Origin: an uncultured Halieaceae bacterium
Lineage (GTDB): Bacteria; Pseudomonadota; Gammaproteobacteria; Pseudomonadales; Halieaceae
DNA: 9,391 nt
Direction: 5' to 3'
Assembly: GCA_938074135.1 (NCBI GenBank)
Contig: CALJFL010000085.1
Span: 1-9,391, forward strand
The notes below the pieces were generated by a model, which saw only the letters and a list, made by a program, of their open reading frames with translations, was not told the DNA's origin and made no database searches. The position numbers and the translations under genes are program-made. Below, piece by piece: positions 1 to 6,414 of the stretch. Each line of letters begins with the position of its first letter. Position 1 is the stretch's first letter.

Positions 1-32
1 TGCTGTCTGTAACTATGCTCGCAACACACCCC

Positions 33-37
33 AAGGA
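33..37 (+). promoter_or_regulatory. Shine-Dalgarno site of the acyl-CoA dehydrogenase gene
   Basis: The sequence AAGGA lies 8 nt before the ATG at 46. It overlaps the in-frame ATG at 37 and so cannot serve that codon. This is why the start is placed at 46. Confidence 0.7.
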
Positions 38-45
38 TGTATGAC

Positions 46-1203
46 ATGGCTGTTGAAAAAACCTACCCGGAAATTCGCGACGCAGTGGCGAGGCTGTGTG
101 AACGGTTTCCCGGGGAGTACTGGCGTAAACTCGATCAGGAGAAAGTGTACCCCAGCGAGTTTGTACAGGCCCTGACCGAGGCGGGCTATCTGTCGATACT
201 GATTCCGCAGGAGTATGGTGGCAGTGGTTTGCCGTTGGGTGCTGCCTGTGCGGTATTGGAGGAGATTCACCGCAGTGGCGGCAATGGCGGTGCCTGCCAT
301 GCCCAGATGTACACGATGGGCACGCTATTGCGCCATGGGTCCGAGGAGCAGAAAACTCAATATCTCCCGGGGATAGCCGACGGCTCTTTGCGTCTCCAGG
401 CTTTCGGTGTGACGGAGCCTACCAGCGGCACGGATACCTCACGCATTCGTACCAATGCTGTCCGCGACGGAGATGACTTCGTGGTCAATGGCCAGAAGGT
501 CTGGATTTCGCGTACCCAGCATTCCGATTTGATGATTTTATTAGTGCGCACCACGGCCCGCGAAGACAGCGCCAAGCATACCGACGGAATGTCGGTGCTG
601 TTGGTGGACTTGCGTGAGGCAGTGGGCAACGGCCTGACCATCAAGCCTATCGACACCATGATGAACCATGCCACGACTGAGTTGTTTTTCGATGACCTGC
701 GAGTACCGGCAAAAAACCTGATCGGTGAGGAGGGCAAGGGCTTCAGATGTATCCTCGACGGTATGAATGCCGAGCGTATTCTCATCGCTGCCGAGTGCAT
801 TGGTGACGCTCGCTGGTTTACCCGCAAGTCATCGCAATACGCTTGCGAAAGAGAAGTTTTCGGGCGACCGATTGGGCAGAATCAGGGTGTCCAGTTTCCC
901 ATCGCAAGGGCGCACATCCAGACCGAGGCAGCTGCGCTAATGGTGCAGCAGGCAGCGGATCTTTATGATGCAGGTGAGCCTGCAGGCACCGAGGCCAACA
1001 TGGCCAAGCTACTGGCATCGGAAGCGTCCTGGGCCGCTGCCGACCAGTGTATACAAACACATGGAGGTTATGGGTTTGCGGTGGAATACGACGTGGAGCG
1101 CAAGTTTCGAGAAACGCGCCTGTATCAGGTGGCGCCGGTGTCGACTAACCTGATCCTGTCATTCGTTGCCACCCAGGAATTGGGTATGCCGAAGTCGTTT
1201 TAA
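46..1203 (+). CDS. Acyl-CoA dehydrogenase family protein
   Basis: This is a 385-residue flavoprotein of the usual acyl-CoA dehydrogenase length. It should oxidise an acyl-CoA thioester to the 2-enoyl-CoA with FAD, passing electrons to ETF, in the cytoplasm. Visible marks are the helical N-terminal domain, the beta-domain motif VTEPTSGTD (about residues 122-130), NGQKVWIS (148-155), and the C-terminal FGRP and QTHGGYGF segments. The catalytic Glu seen in medium-chain enzymes (in the EGT motif near the C-terminus) is absent: the equivalent stretch reads YQVAPVSTN. A Glu in NAERILIA (E243) sits where isovaleryl-CoA and long-chain dehydrogenases carry their base, so the enzyme is probably active with a relocated base. 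An in-frame ATG at 37 would add three residues. It is convergent with the GST gene, 21 bp away, with no clear terminator between. The substrate is unknown. Confidence 0.93.
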   Translation: MAVEKTYPEIRDAVARLCERFPGEYWRKLDQEKVYPSEFVQALTEAGYLSILIPQEYGGSGLPLGAACAVLEEIHRSGGNGGACHAQMYTMGTLLRHGSEEQKTQYLPGIADGSLRLQAFGVTEPTSGTDTSRIRTNAVRDGDDFVVNGQKVWISRTQHSDLMILLVRTTAREDSAKHTDGMSVLLVDLREAVGNGLTIKPIDTMMNHATTELFFDDLRVPAKNLIGEEGKGFRCILDGMNAERILIAAECIGDARWFTRKSSQYACEREVFGRPIGQNQGVQFPIARAHIQTEAAALMVQQAADLYDAGEPAGTEANMAKLLASEASWAAADQCIQTHGGYGFAVEYDVERKFRETRLYQVAPVSTNLILSFVATQELGMPKSF

Positions 1204-1224
1204 CCCAGGGGGTCTTTGGCCAGC

Positions 1225-1923
1225 CTACTGCTTGAACTGATTTGCTCCAAACATATTCTGATACGTTTCCTCGGTGGGGTTACCCACCTTCATATCTTCG
1301 GCCAATACCGCGATACCGCGTTGGACAGCGGGCCGCGCGGCCACGGTGTCTGACCAGCGTTTGACGTTGGGGTATTGCACGATATCGATATGGTGCATTT
1401 CCCGTTGCTTGGGCATTGTCCAGGGAAATGTGGCAACGTCAGCGATCGAGTAATTGGGGCCGGCCAGGTATTCAGAGACCCCCAGACGACGATCCATTAC
1501 ACCGTACAGCTGCTTGCAAATGTTGTGGTAGCGCTCCTTGGCCAGAGGGACATCCTCTGGACAGTAACCCTGAAAATAGCCGTTCTGGCCGAACATAGGG
1601 CCGACATTGCCCATCTGGAACATCAGCCACTGCATCACATTGTAACGCTCTACCGTATCGGTCGGCCATAACGTGCCGGTTTTTTCCGCCAGGTACATAA
1701 GAATGGCGCCGGATTCAAACACCGCGTAAGGCTCCCCCCGCGGTCCCTCGGTGTCGACAATTGCCGGTACCCGATTGTTGGGACTGATCGCAATAAAGGC
1801 CGGGTCGAACTGCTCGCCTTCGAGAATGTTGATGGTGCAGACCTCATACTCGAGTTCTACCTCTTCAAGCATGATAGCGGTTTTGTGACCGTTGGGTGTT
1901 GGCCAGTAATAATGTTTGATCAT
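1225..1923 (-). CDS. YfcG/Ure2p-like glutathione S-transferase
   Basis: This 232-residue cytosolic protein has an N-terminal thioredoxin-like domain (about 1-85) and an all-helical C-terminal domain (about 92-210). The motif TPNGHK (residues 9-13 region, with T9 and N11) is the glutathione-contacting element of E. coli YfcG, a nu-class GST with disulfide-bond oxidoreductase activity. PNNRVPAIVD holds the cis-proline (P53), and FESGAILMYLA (69-79) supplies the Glu-Ser pair that binds the glutathione gamma-glutamyl group. YSIADVATFPW (158-168) is the helix N-capping box. The resemblance to YfcG runs along the whole length, so the family call is firm while the substrate is not. It is the last gene of the - strand block and its ATG overlaps the preceding stop by 4 bp, which suggests translational coupling. 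Confidence 0.93.
   Translation of the reverse strand: MIKHYYWPTPNGHKTAIMLEEVELEYEVCTINILEGEQFDPAFIAISPNNRVPAIVDTEGPRGEPYAVFESGAILMYLAEKTGTLWPTDTVERYNVMQWLMFQMGNVGPMFGQNGYFQGYCPEDVPLAKERYHNICKQLYGVMDRRLGVSEYLAGPNYSIADVATFPWTMPKQREMHHIDIVQYPNVKRWSDTVAARPAVQRGIAVLAEDMKVGNPTEETYQNMFGANQFKQ
1920..1923 (-). other. ATGA stop/start overlap of the two GST genes
   Basis: On the - strand the bases ATGA hold the ATG of the YfcG-like gene (1923-1921) and the TGA of the upstream GST-like gene (1922-1920). Such overlaps usually mean one transcript and coupled translation. Confidence 0.9.
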
Positions 1924-2654
1924 TTAGCGGCCGCCTGCGCTGCCAGCACTTCCTGAACATTCTGTTGCAGAAATGCCGCTGAGTCGTCACCTTCAAAGTC
2001 GCGGTTGTAGTGGCTGGTTACCGAGGGCCGCTGGATGGACTCCTCCCACCAGGCCTTCAGGTTGGGCCGTTGGTCAAAGCAATCGAAGTCGGGATACAAA
2101 GGATCCTTGGCGTCGTAGAAGTTAACCCTGAAGTCCATGTAGCTTATCGCGTGCAGCATGGAAGCCTGGCCTATATCGAATCCGTCGAAGCCCCGTTTGC
2201 AGGAGGCCTCCAGCGAGTCACAGCCGCGGATTATTTTTGGCCAGATCCACTCGAAAAACTCGATACGCTGTTCTTCTTCGGGATTCCAGCCTTCCATCAC
2301 CAGCATCACCGTGGTCTCAAACATGGTGTCCGCCAGGGCCAGCCGGCTGGTTGCATCCCAGCGAGCTGGGCCCGCGGGTGGATACAGGTGCGTCCCGGAC
2401 TTGCTCATGCTGTCGAGGCATTCAACAATGGACTGACTGCCATAGACCACCTGGCCGCTATTGAGCGCCAGTGTCGGTACTTTATCCAGCGGGTTAAGCG
2501 CGGCAATTGAGTAGGCATCGCCCTGGTCTTCACCCTCGCGATTCTTGAAGGGGTAGGTGGGCACAAAGGTTACGTCATCCCACAGACCGGCTTCATGGAT
2601 TGTGACGAGTACCTTGTGAATGAATGTGTGGAAAGGCGAGTAGAACAGTTTCAT
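1920..2654 (-). CDS. GST-like protein with thioredoxin-fold N-terminal domain
   Basis: This 244-residue protein is of GST-superfamily type. The N-terminal part (about 1-85) has the thioredoxin-fold pattern: MKLFYSPFHTFIHKV at the first strand and helix, NPLDKVPTL with the cis-proline (P60), and YGSQSIVECLD (71-81), where Q74-S75 replaces the usual Glu/Asp-Ser pair. The rest is helical and rich in aromatic residues, with a longer, Asp- and Tyr-rich segment near 165-200 and an Ala/Gln-rich tail. In the first-helix segment, comparable bacterial GSTs often read SPxSPYVRKV; here the position of the second Ser appears to be H9 and that of the Arg H13. Glutathione may therefore be bound differently, or not activated by Ser. 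A GAGG ribosome site lies 9 nt before the ATG. The gene follows the carotenoid oxygenase gene by 80 bp. The substrate is unknown. Confidence 0.85.
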   Translation of the reverse strand: MKLFYSPFHTFIHKVLVTIHEAGLWDDVTFVPTYPFKNREGEDQGDAYSIAALNPLDKVPTLALNSGQVVYGSQSIVECLDSMSKSGTHLYPPAGPARWDATSRLALADTMFETTVMLVMEGWNPEEEQRIEFFEWIWPKIIRGCDSLEASCKRGFDGFDIGQASMLHAISYMDFRVNFYDAKDPLYPDFDCFDQRPNLKAWWEESIQRPSVTSHYNRDFEGDDSAAFLQQNVQEVLAAQAAAK

Positions 2655-2734
2655 GGTGTTTGACCTCAGGTAGCTATGTTTTTACAAGGCTTCAGCATAG
2701 CAGCTATAGCCCAGGTTGCAGGTGTGATCCTTCG

Positions 2735-4138
2735 TCAAGCACCCACCCAACTGCCGTGGAAGCCCGCTGGAATGCGCAGTGGCAACTTGGCGCTTGCTAG
2801 CGGACCTGTCTCTATATCTGCCGCATCGAAGATCATCATCTCGTTGAGGCAGGTTGTCTGGTCATAGGCCAGGGTGAGCAGGTAGCCATCGCCCTCATCG
2901 GCATTTTCGGACCGCGGCGCCAGAATAGGTTCCCCCAGCAGATACTTATCTTCGCCCCAGGTTTTGCGCTGCCCTGTGCGTGTATCGTAGTGCAGCAAAC
3001 GGTTAAAGATCAGCTCGGAGCTTTCCCCGCCCACCGCGTAGGCGTGGCGGTGCGAGCGCGTCATAAAGCGATCGTCGGTGCGGGGGAATTCGCAGGGCAT
3101 ATCGTCGAGAATTTCTTCGGAGACGGTATTGGTTTTCCCGCTGACATCAATTTTCCAGCGTCGCACGACCGGTATCACGCCATCCTCGGCGGTGGCCATG
3201 GTGCCATCCAGCTTGGGTGCGAAGTTGGAAGCATTGGAGGCACAGATGTCGATCACGATCGAGTCACCGTCGTCCCAGGCATTGACCATATGGAAGCTCC
3301 ACCTGGCGTCCATTGTGTGCCATCGCACATCATCAGCGGTGCCATTGCGCGGCATTACGCCAAAGTGCGTACCTCGCTCGGGTTCCCAGGCCATGGGAAT
3401 GTCGCCTTTGATGGCGCGCTCCATATCGAACACCAGCGGAAATACCGGGAACACAACGTATTTCTCGGTGACAAAAAAATCATGGATAAATGAGGGGAAG
3501 GGCGCCTGGATCATCTCGTTCTTGATTAACTTGCCGTTGCGGTCGGCGATGTTCAATCGCAGGAAGTCGCTGAAGGGTCCCTTGGCCTGGTTGCCAAAGA
3601 AAATCAACTCGCCTGTTTCATGATCGAGCTTGGGGTGTGCCGTTATCGGCCCGTCAATCTGGCCCTCGTAATTGTAGTTGCCCACGGTTGCGAGCGTGTC
3701 GGGCTCAAGCTCCACCGCGATGGTACCCTCCATCAGGGCCATCAACTTGCCGCCATGAAATACGATATGGGTATTGGCAGTGTTGTAGTGTTTGTCGGCT
3801 ACCGCGGGGTCGGCACCCATGGGATTGCCCAATACGCCAAATAGCGATTCGCCCGCAGCACGTTCTAACTCATATTTTTCCGTTCGCACCCAGCGATTCT
3901 TCCAGGAGACGCGACCGTCGCTGAATTCGAAGCGCTGTATCATGCCGTCGCCATGAAACCAGTGATATTCCTGGCCCTCGCGGGGTGGGTAGAGAGGATC
4001 CGGGCCGTTGCGGAAATATACACCCGCCAGGTCTGCCGGCAGTTCGCCCTCGATAATGAGGTCGGGAGCATCACATTCGACGCCGGAGGGCGCCGAATAG
4101 CCGGTGAGATAGGGGTGCCGGGGAAACGGTTGGGTCAT
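2735..4138 (-). CDS. Carotenoid/stilbene cleavage oxygenase
   Basis: This 467-residue protein belongs to the carotenoid cleavage oxygenase (RPE65/lignostilbene dioxygenase) family. These non-haem Fe(II) enzymes use O2 to split a conjugated C=C bond into two carbonyl products. Four histidines in the expected contexts should hold the iron: H168 (TAHPK), H219 (FIHDF), H283 (SFHMVNAW) and H461 (FHGSW at the C-terminus). Family marks also include YFRNGPDP near 41-48, HWFHGDGM (59-66), NTANTH (119-124), EFPRTD with the second-sphere Glu E350, and the PRSENADEGDGYLL segment. The length is typical and no signal peptide is seen. An AGGAG site lies 8 nt before the ATG. The sequence alone cannot decide between apocarotenoid and stilbene-type (lignin-derived) substrates. 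The adjacent alcohol dehydrogenase and GST genes fit metabolism of an aldehyde product. Confidence 0.95.
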   Translation of the reverse strand: MTQPFPRHPYLTGYSAPSGVECDAPDLIIEGELPADLAGVYFRNGPDPLYPPREGQEYHWFHGDGMIQRFEFSDGRVSWKNRWVRTEKYELERAAGESLFGVLGNPMGADPAVADKHYNTANTHIVFHGGKLMALMEGTIAVELEPDTLATVGNYNYEGQIDGPITAHPKLDHETGELIFFGNQAKGPFSDFLRLNIADRNGKLIKNEMIQAPFPSFIHDFFVTEKYVVFPVFPLVFDMERAIKGDIPMAWEPERGTHFGVMPRNGTADDVRWHTMDARWSFHMVNAWDDGDSIVIDICASNASNFAPKLDGTMATAEDGVIPVVRRWKIDVSGKTNTVSEEILDDMPCEFPRTDDRFMTRSHRHAYAVGGESSELIFNRLLHYDTRTGQRKTWGEDKYLLGEPILAPRSENADEGDGYLLTLAYDQTTCLNEMMIFDAADIETGPLASAKLPLRIPAGFHGSWVGA

Positions 4139-4204
4139 AGCAGTTACTCCTGGGAAGCCTTGCCCGATGCCTTTCGACGGGTATGCATTAAGTCCGGCTT
4201 CGCA

Positions 4205-5242
4205 CTACAGCGATGCCAGATCAAGCACAAAGCGATATTTGACATCGTTTTTCTCGATGCGGTCCCAGGCCTCATTAACCTGGTCCATATTGACCATTTC
4301 GATGTCTGCGGTGATGCCGTGTTCGGCACAAAACTCAAGCATCTCCGCGGTGCTTGGAATGCCGCCGATCAGCGACCCCGACATTATCTTGTCGCCGACA
4401 ATCAGATTCGAGATGGTGACTGGAATCGGGGTTTGCGGCGCCCCTACGAAGCACATATTGCCCTCACGTTTCAGCATCGTCAGGAAGCTGTCGGGGCTGT
4501 GTGGTCCTGAAATAGTATTGATAATCAGGTCGAAGCTGAAAGCCTGGGCCTGCACGTCTTCCTCATTGCTGGTCAGCACTACATCGTCGGCACCGAGCTT
4601 TTCGGCGTCTCCAACTTTGCCAGGTGATGAGGTCAGCATTACGGTATGCGCGCCCATGGCCTTGCTCATCTTGATGGCTAGGTGGCCGAGGCCGCCAAGG
4701 CCCAGCACGCCGACTTTTTTGCCGGGCCCGACCCCAAATCGCTTCAGCGGGGTATAGACGGTAATGCCGCCACATAGCAGAGGCGCTGCTGCTGCTGGAT
4801 CCAGTCCCTCGGGTATCTTTACCGCGTAGCGTTGATTTACCGTGTAGTGGCTGCTGTAGCCGCCGAATGTTTTCTCGCCGCTGGGGTCCACGGCGTTGAA
4901 GCTCAGGGTGAAACCGCTGTCACAATACTGTTCGTCGCCGGTCTGGCAAGGGTTACAGGTTCGGCAGGAATCGGCGATGCAGCCCACACCTACCATTTCA
5001 CCCACCGCAAGGCCTGTTACCTGGGAACCAACTTCGGCGATTCGGCCGACCATCTCGTGCCCGGGTACGACCGGGTACATTGCCAGGCCGCCTTCATTAT
5101 TACCAATGATCAAATCGGTATGGCAAATGCCGCAGTACATCAGCTCGATCAATACATCTTCCGGGCCGGGCGCACGCCGCTCTACTGTGAATGGCTCCAG
5201 TGGCTGACCCTCGGCCAGGATGGCATAGGCTTTTGCTTCCAT
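4205..5242 (-). CDS. Zinc-dependent alcohol dehydrogenase, CAD/YahK type
   Basis: This is a 345-residue medium-chain dehydrogenase/reductase, expected to interconvert aldehydes and primary alcohols in the cytoplasm. The catalytic zinc ligands are visible as C40 (CGICHTD), H62 (GHEMVG, with E63) and C157. The structural zinc is held by C93, C96, C99 and C107. The Rossmann motif GLGGLG (181-186) is followed after the next strand by TSSPGK (204-209). Ser at this place, instead of the acidic residue that binds the NAD ribose, points to NADP(H), as in cinnamyl alcohol dehydrogenases and E. coli YahK. An AAGGAG site lies 7 nt before the ATG. It is the first gene of the - strand block, 66 bp ahead of the oxygenase, so reduction of a cleavage aldehyde is a reasonable role. 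The substrate is unproven. Confidence 0.95.
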   Translation of the reverse strand: MEAKAYAILAEGQPLEPFTVERRAPGPEDVLIELMYCGICHTDLIIGNNEGGLAMYPVVPGHEMVGRIAEVGSQVTGLAVGEMVGVGCIADSCRTCNPCQTGDEQYCDSGFTLSFNAVDPSGEKTFGGYSSHYTVNQRYAVKIPEGLDPAAAAPLLCGGITVYTPLKRFGVGPGKKVGVLGLGGLGHLAIKMSKAMGAHTVMLTSSPGKVGDAEKLGADDVVLTSNEEDVQAQAFSFDLIINTISGPHSPDSFLTMLKREGNMCFVGAPQTPIPVTISNLIVGDKIMSGSLIGGIPSTAEMLEFCAEHGITADIEMVNMDQVNEAWDRIEKNDVKYRFVLDLASL

Positions 5243-5463
5243 GATGACACTCCTTCTTAGAATGATTAGCGTTAGTGTGTAATTGTTCAGGGGTAGTACT
5301 TTAGCTGATTTATTGGACAGTCGTACAACCCTATCTGCCCTGTCTGGTCTATGCTTGTCCGATAAGATGGTTACAGGGCGTACAGCGGGGTTTTTTGGTG
5401 GATCTAGCGGGCATCACGCCTTTTTTAACCATTTTGCGGCCAGTGCTGTTAAAGAGCATTGTC
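5243..5463. promoter_or_regulatory. Divergent intergenic region with short repeats
   Basis: This 221-bp region separates the - strand dehydrogenase gene from the + strand nuclease-like gene, so it should hold promoters for both. No convincing -35/-10 pair was found on either strand. It contains an inverted repeat, GCCCTGT (5337-5343) and ACAGGGC (5373-5379), and a near-direct repeat, ACAGTCGTACA (5317-5327) and ACAGGGCGTACA (5373-5384). These could be operator half-sites, but nothing identifies a regulator and no regulator gene is in the window. Confidence 0.4.
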
Positions 5464-5958
5464 GTGTATAGCCAGTGGAGGCCGTGCCGCGAGGCTTTGG
5501 CCTGTGTTTGCGTATTGTTCGGCCTGTTACTGACGGCACCGGCGTCCGCCGACATTACCGGTAAAGTCACCGCTGTTATCGACGGCGACACAGTGCAGGT
5601 ACTGGATGATGGCAATGCGGCCTACGAGGTCCATTTGCGCTGCGCCGATGCCCCGGAACTGGGGCAGGAGGCCGGGGTCGCCAGCGCAGCCTATCTGTCC
5701 GGTCTCATTGATGGTAAAGAGGTGTCGGTCGAGACAGTGGCGGACGATAAGAACGGGCAGTTGTTCGGTACAGTCACCCTTCGCGGAGCAGACATCAATT
5801 TTCGAATGATTCGGGCGGGCTTTGTCTGGCATGCCGACGAGGACCGTTGCGGCCCAGCCTGGGATGCCGCACAGCGCCGTGCGCAACAGTCGGGGCGTGG
5901 GCTTTGGTCGAACCCCGCTCCGTTACCCCCCTGGGACTATCGGCAGTTGCACGAATGA
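5464..5958 (+). CDS. Secreted thermonuclease-fold (SNase-like) protein with altered active site
   Basis: The GTG at 5464, preceded by AAAGAG, is the chosen start. It gives 164 residues with a signal peptide: a basic N-region, a hydrophobic core (about 11-25) and a likely cut after APASA (A29). The frame is open upstream to a TTG at 5395, but those starts lack a ribosome site and would spoil the signal peptide. The mature part is an OB-fold thermonuclease domain: VIDGDTV (39-44), DAPE (62-65), GTVTLRG (102-108), RGLW (145-148) and a PxPPW tail. Ca-binding acids match staphylococcal nuclease D21, D40 and E43 (here D42, D62, E65). By alignment, however, R35 is replaced by H57 (VHLRCADAPE) and R87 by Q99 (DKNGQL). 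C60 and C129 could form a disulfide. It may be a weak nuclease or only a nucleic-acid or ligand binder. Confidence 0.85.
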   Translation: MYSQWRPCREALACVCVLFGLLLTAPASADITGKVTAVIDGDTVQVLDDGNAAYEVHLRCADAPELGQEAGVASAAYLSGLIDGKEVSVETVADDKNGQLFGTVTLRGADINFRMIRAGFVWHADEDRCGPAWDAAQRRAQQSGRGLWSNPAPLPPWDYRQLHE

Positions 5959-5972
5959 TCGTCCGGCTACGC

Positions 5973-5986
5973 CCCGCCATGGCGGG
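5973..5986. repeat. 14-bp perfect palindrome after the nuclease-like gene
   Basis: CCCGCCATGGCGGG reads the same on both strands, 15 bp after the nuclease-like stop codon. A second stem overlaps it: CGGGCC (5983-5988) with GGCCCG (6002-6007), loop 13 nt. No T-run follows on either strand, so it is not a classical intrinsic terminator. It may still form a 3' mRNA hairpin or be a protein site. Confidence 0.5.
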
Positions 5987-6019
5987 CCGCTGCGCCGCAC
6001 TGGCCCGAAAAATAGGATT

Positions 6020-6047
6020 TTGGTGCCAGCGGGATATCACGTAAAGT
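6020..6047 (+). promoter_or_regulatory. Weak candidate promoter for the CDGSH gene
   Basis: TTGGTG (6020-6025) and TAAAGT (6042-6047) are spaced by 16 bp upstream of the CDGSH gene. The match to the sigma-70 consensus is poor (3/6 and 4/6). It is listed as the best pair seen in the 130-bp gap, not as a firm call. Confidence 0.2.
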
Positions 6048-6088
6048 AGTGCATCGCACAAACAGCCATTTACCCGGGAGAAATACCA

Positions 6089-6322
6089 ATGAGTGAACCC
6101 ACCAGAGCGTCGGATACACCCTTTGCCGTTGAAGTAGAAGCGGGCCAGGCCTATTACTGGTGTGCCTGCGGCGAAAGCAAGTCTCAGCCATTTTGCGACG
6201 GGTCGCACAAGGGGACCGACTTTACGCCGTTGAAGTATGAGGCCGACGAGTCGAAGAAGGTCTTCTTCTGTGGCTGTAAGGCCACGGCGGCACAGCCAAT
6301 GTGTGACGGTAGCCACCAGTAA
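6089..6322 (+). CDS. CDGSH iron-sulfur domain protein with two motifs
   Basis: This 77-residue soluble protein carries two full copies of the CDGSH signature C-x-C-x2-(S/T)-x3-P-x-C-D-G-S-H. The first has ligands C25, C27, C36 and H40; the second has C61, C63, C72 and H76. Each should bind a redox-active, acid-labile [2Fe-2S] cluster by three Cys and one His, as in mitoNEET-type proteins. Two motifs in one chain match the CISD3/MiNT arrangement, where a monomer can hold both clusters. No membrane segment or targeting signal is seen, so it is probably cytosolic. The protein ends one residue after the second motif. GGGAG (6076-6080) lies 8 nt before the ATG. It sits 130 bp after the nuclease-like gene and 92 bp before the sugar dehydrogenase gene, so it may be transcribed on its own. 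Its role in electron or cluster transfer is inferred from the family. Confidence 0.95.
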   Translation: MSEPTRASDTPFAVEVEAGQAYYWCACGESKSQPFCDGSHKGTDFTPLKYEADESKKVFFCGCKATAAQPMCDGSHQ

Positions 6323-6404
6323 CGTTACCTTTCGATGCTTGAGATAACCGGCAGTGGATTGCCGCGCGGTGCTGTCTTGATGCCATCATTCTGCGCTGGC
6401 TGTT

Positions 6405-6409
6405 CGGAG
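6405..6409 (+). promoter_or_regulatory. Shine-Dalgarno site deciding the Gfo/Idh/MocA start
   Basis: CGGAG lies 5 nt before the ATG at 6415. It overlaps the in-frame GTG at 6409, which therefore cannot use it. The ATG is preferred. Confidence 0.6.
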
Positions 6410-6414
6410 TGTCT

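Noticed and set aside
1204..1224. Possible bidirectional terminator between the convergent acyl-CoA dehydrogenase and GST genes
   Set aside because: The 21-bp gap shows no stem-loop with a T-run in either direction.
2010..2510. A 166-codon open frame on the + strand
   Set aside because: It is antisense to the GST-like gene, and the translation looks like a shadow with no domain or ribosome site.
3953..4510. A 185-codon open frame on the + strand
   Set aside because: It spans the start of the oxygenase gene and the end of the dehydrogenase gene, both firm on the other strand, and its product has no recognisable domain.
5395..5463. Upstream extension of the nuclease-like gene to a TTG or GTG start
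   Set aside because: No ribosome site precedes these codons. The extra residues would place a long stretch before an otherwise well-formed signal peptide. The GTG at 5464 fits better, though the start is not certain.
5477..5511. Lipoprotein signal (ALAC) in the nuclease-like protein
   Set aside because: The cysteine at residue 14 comes before the hydrophobic core, not after it. A normal signal peptidase site at APASA fits better.
6319..6328. 10-bp palindrome GTAACGTTAC over the CDGSH stop codon
   Set aside because: Palindromes of this length are expected by chance in 9 kb, and nothing nearby supports an operator role.
6349..6364. Small hairpin CGGCA/TGCCG as a terminator of the CDGSH gene
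   Set aside because: The stem is only 5 bp and no T-run follows. The 92-bp gap shows no convincing terminator or promoter.
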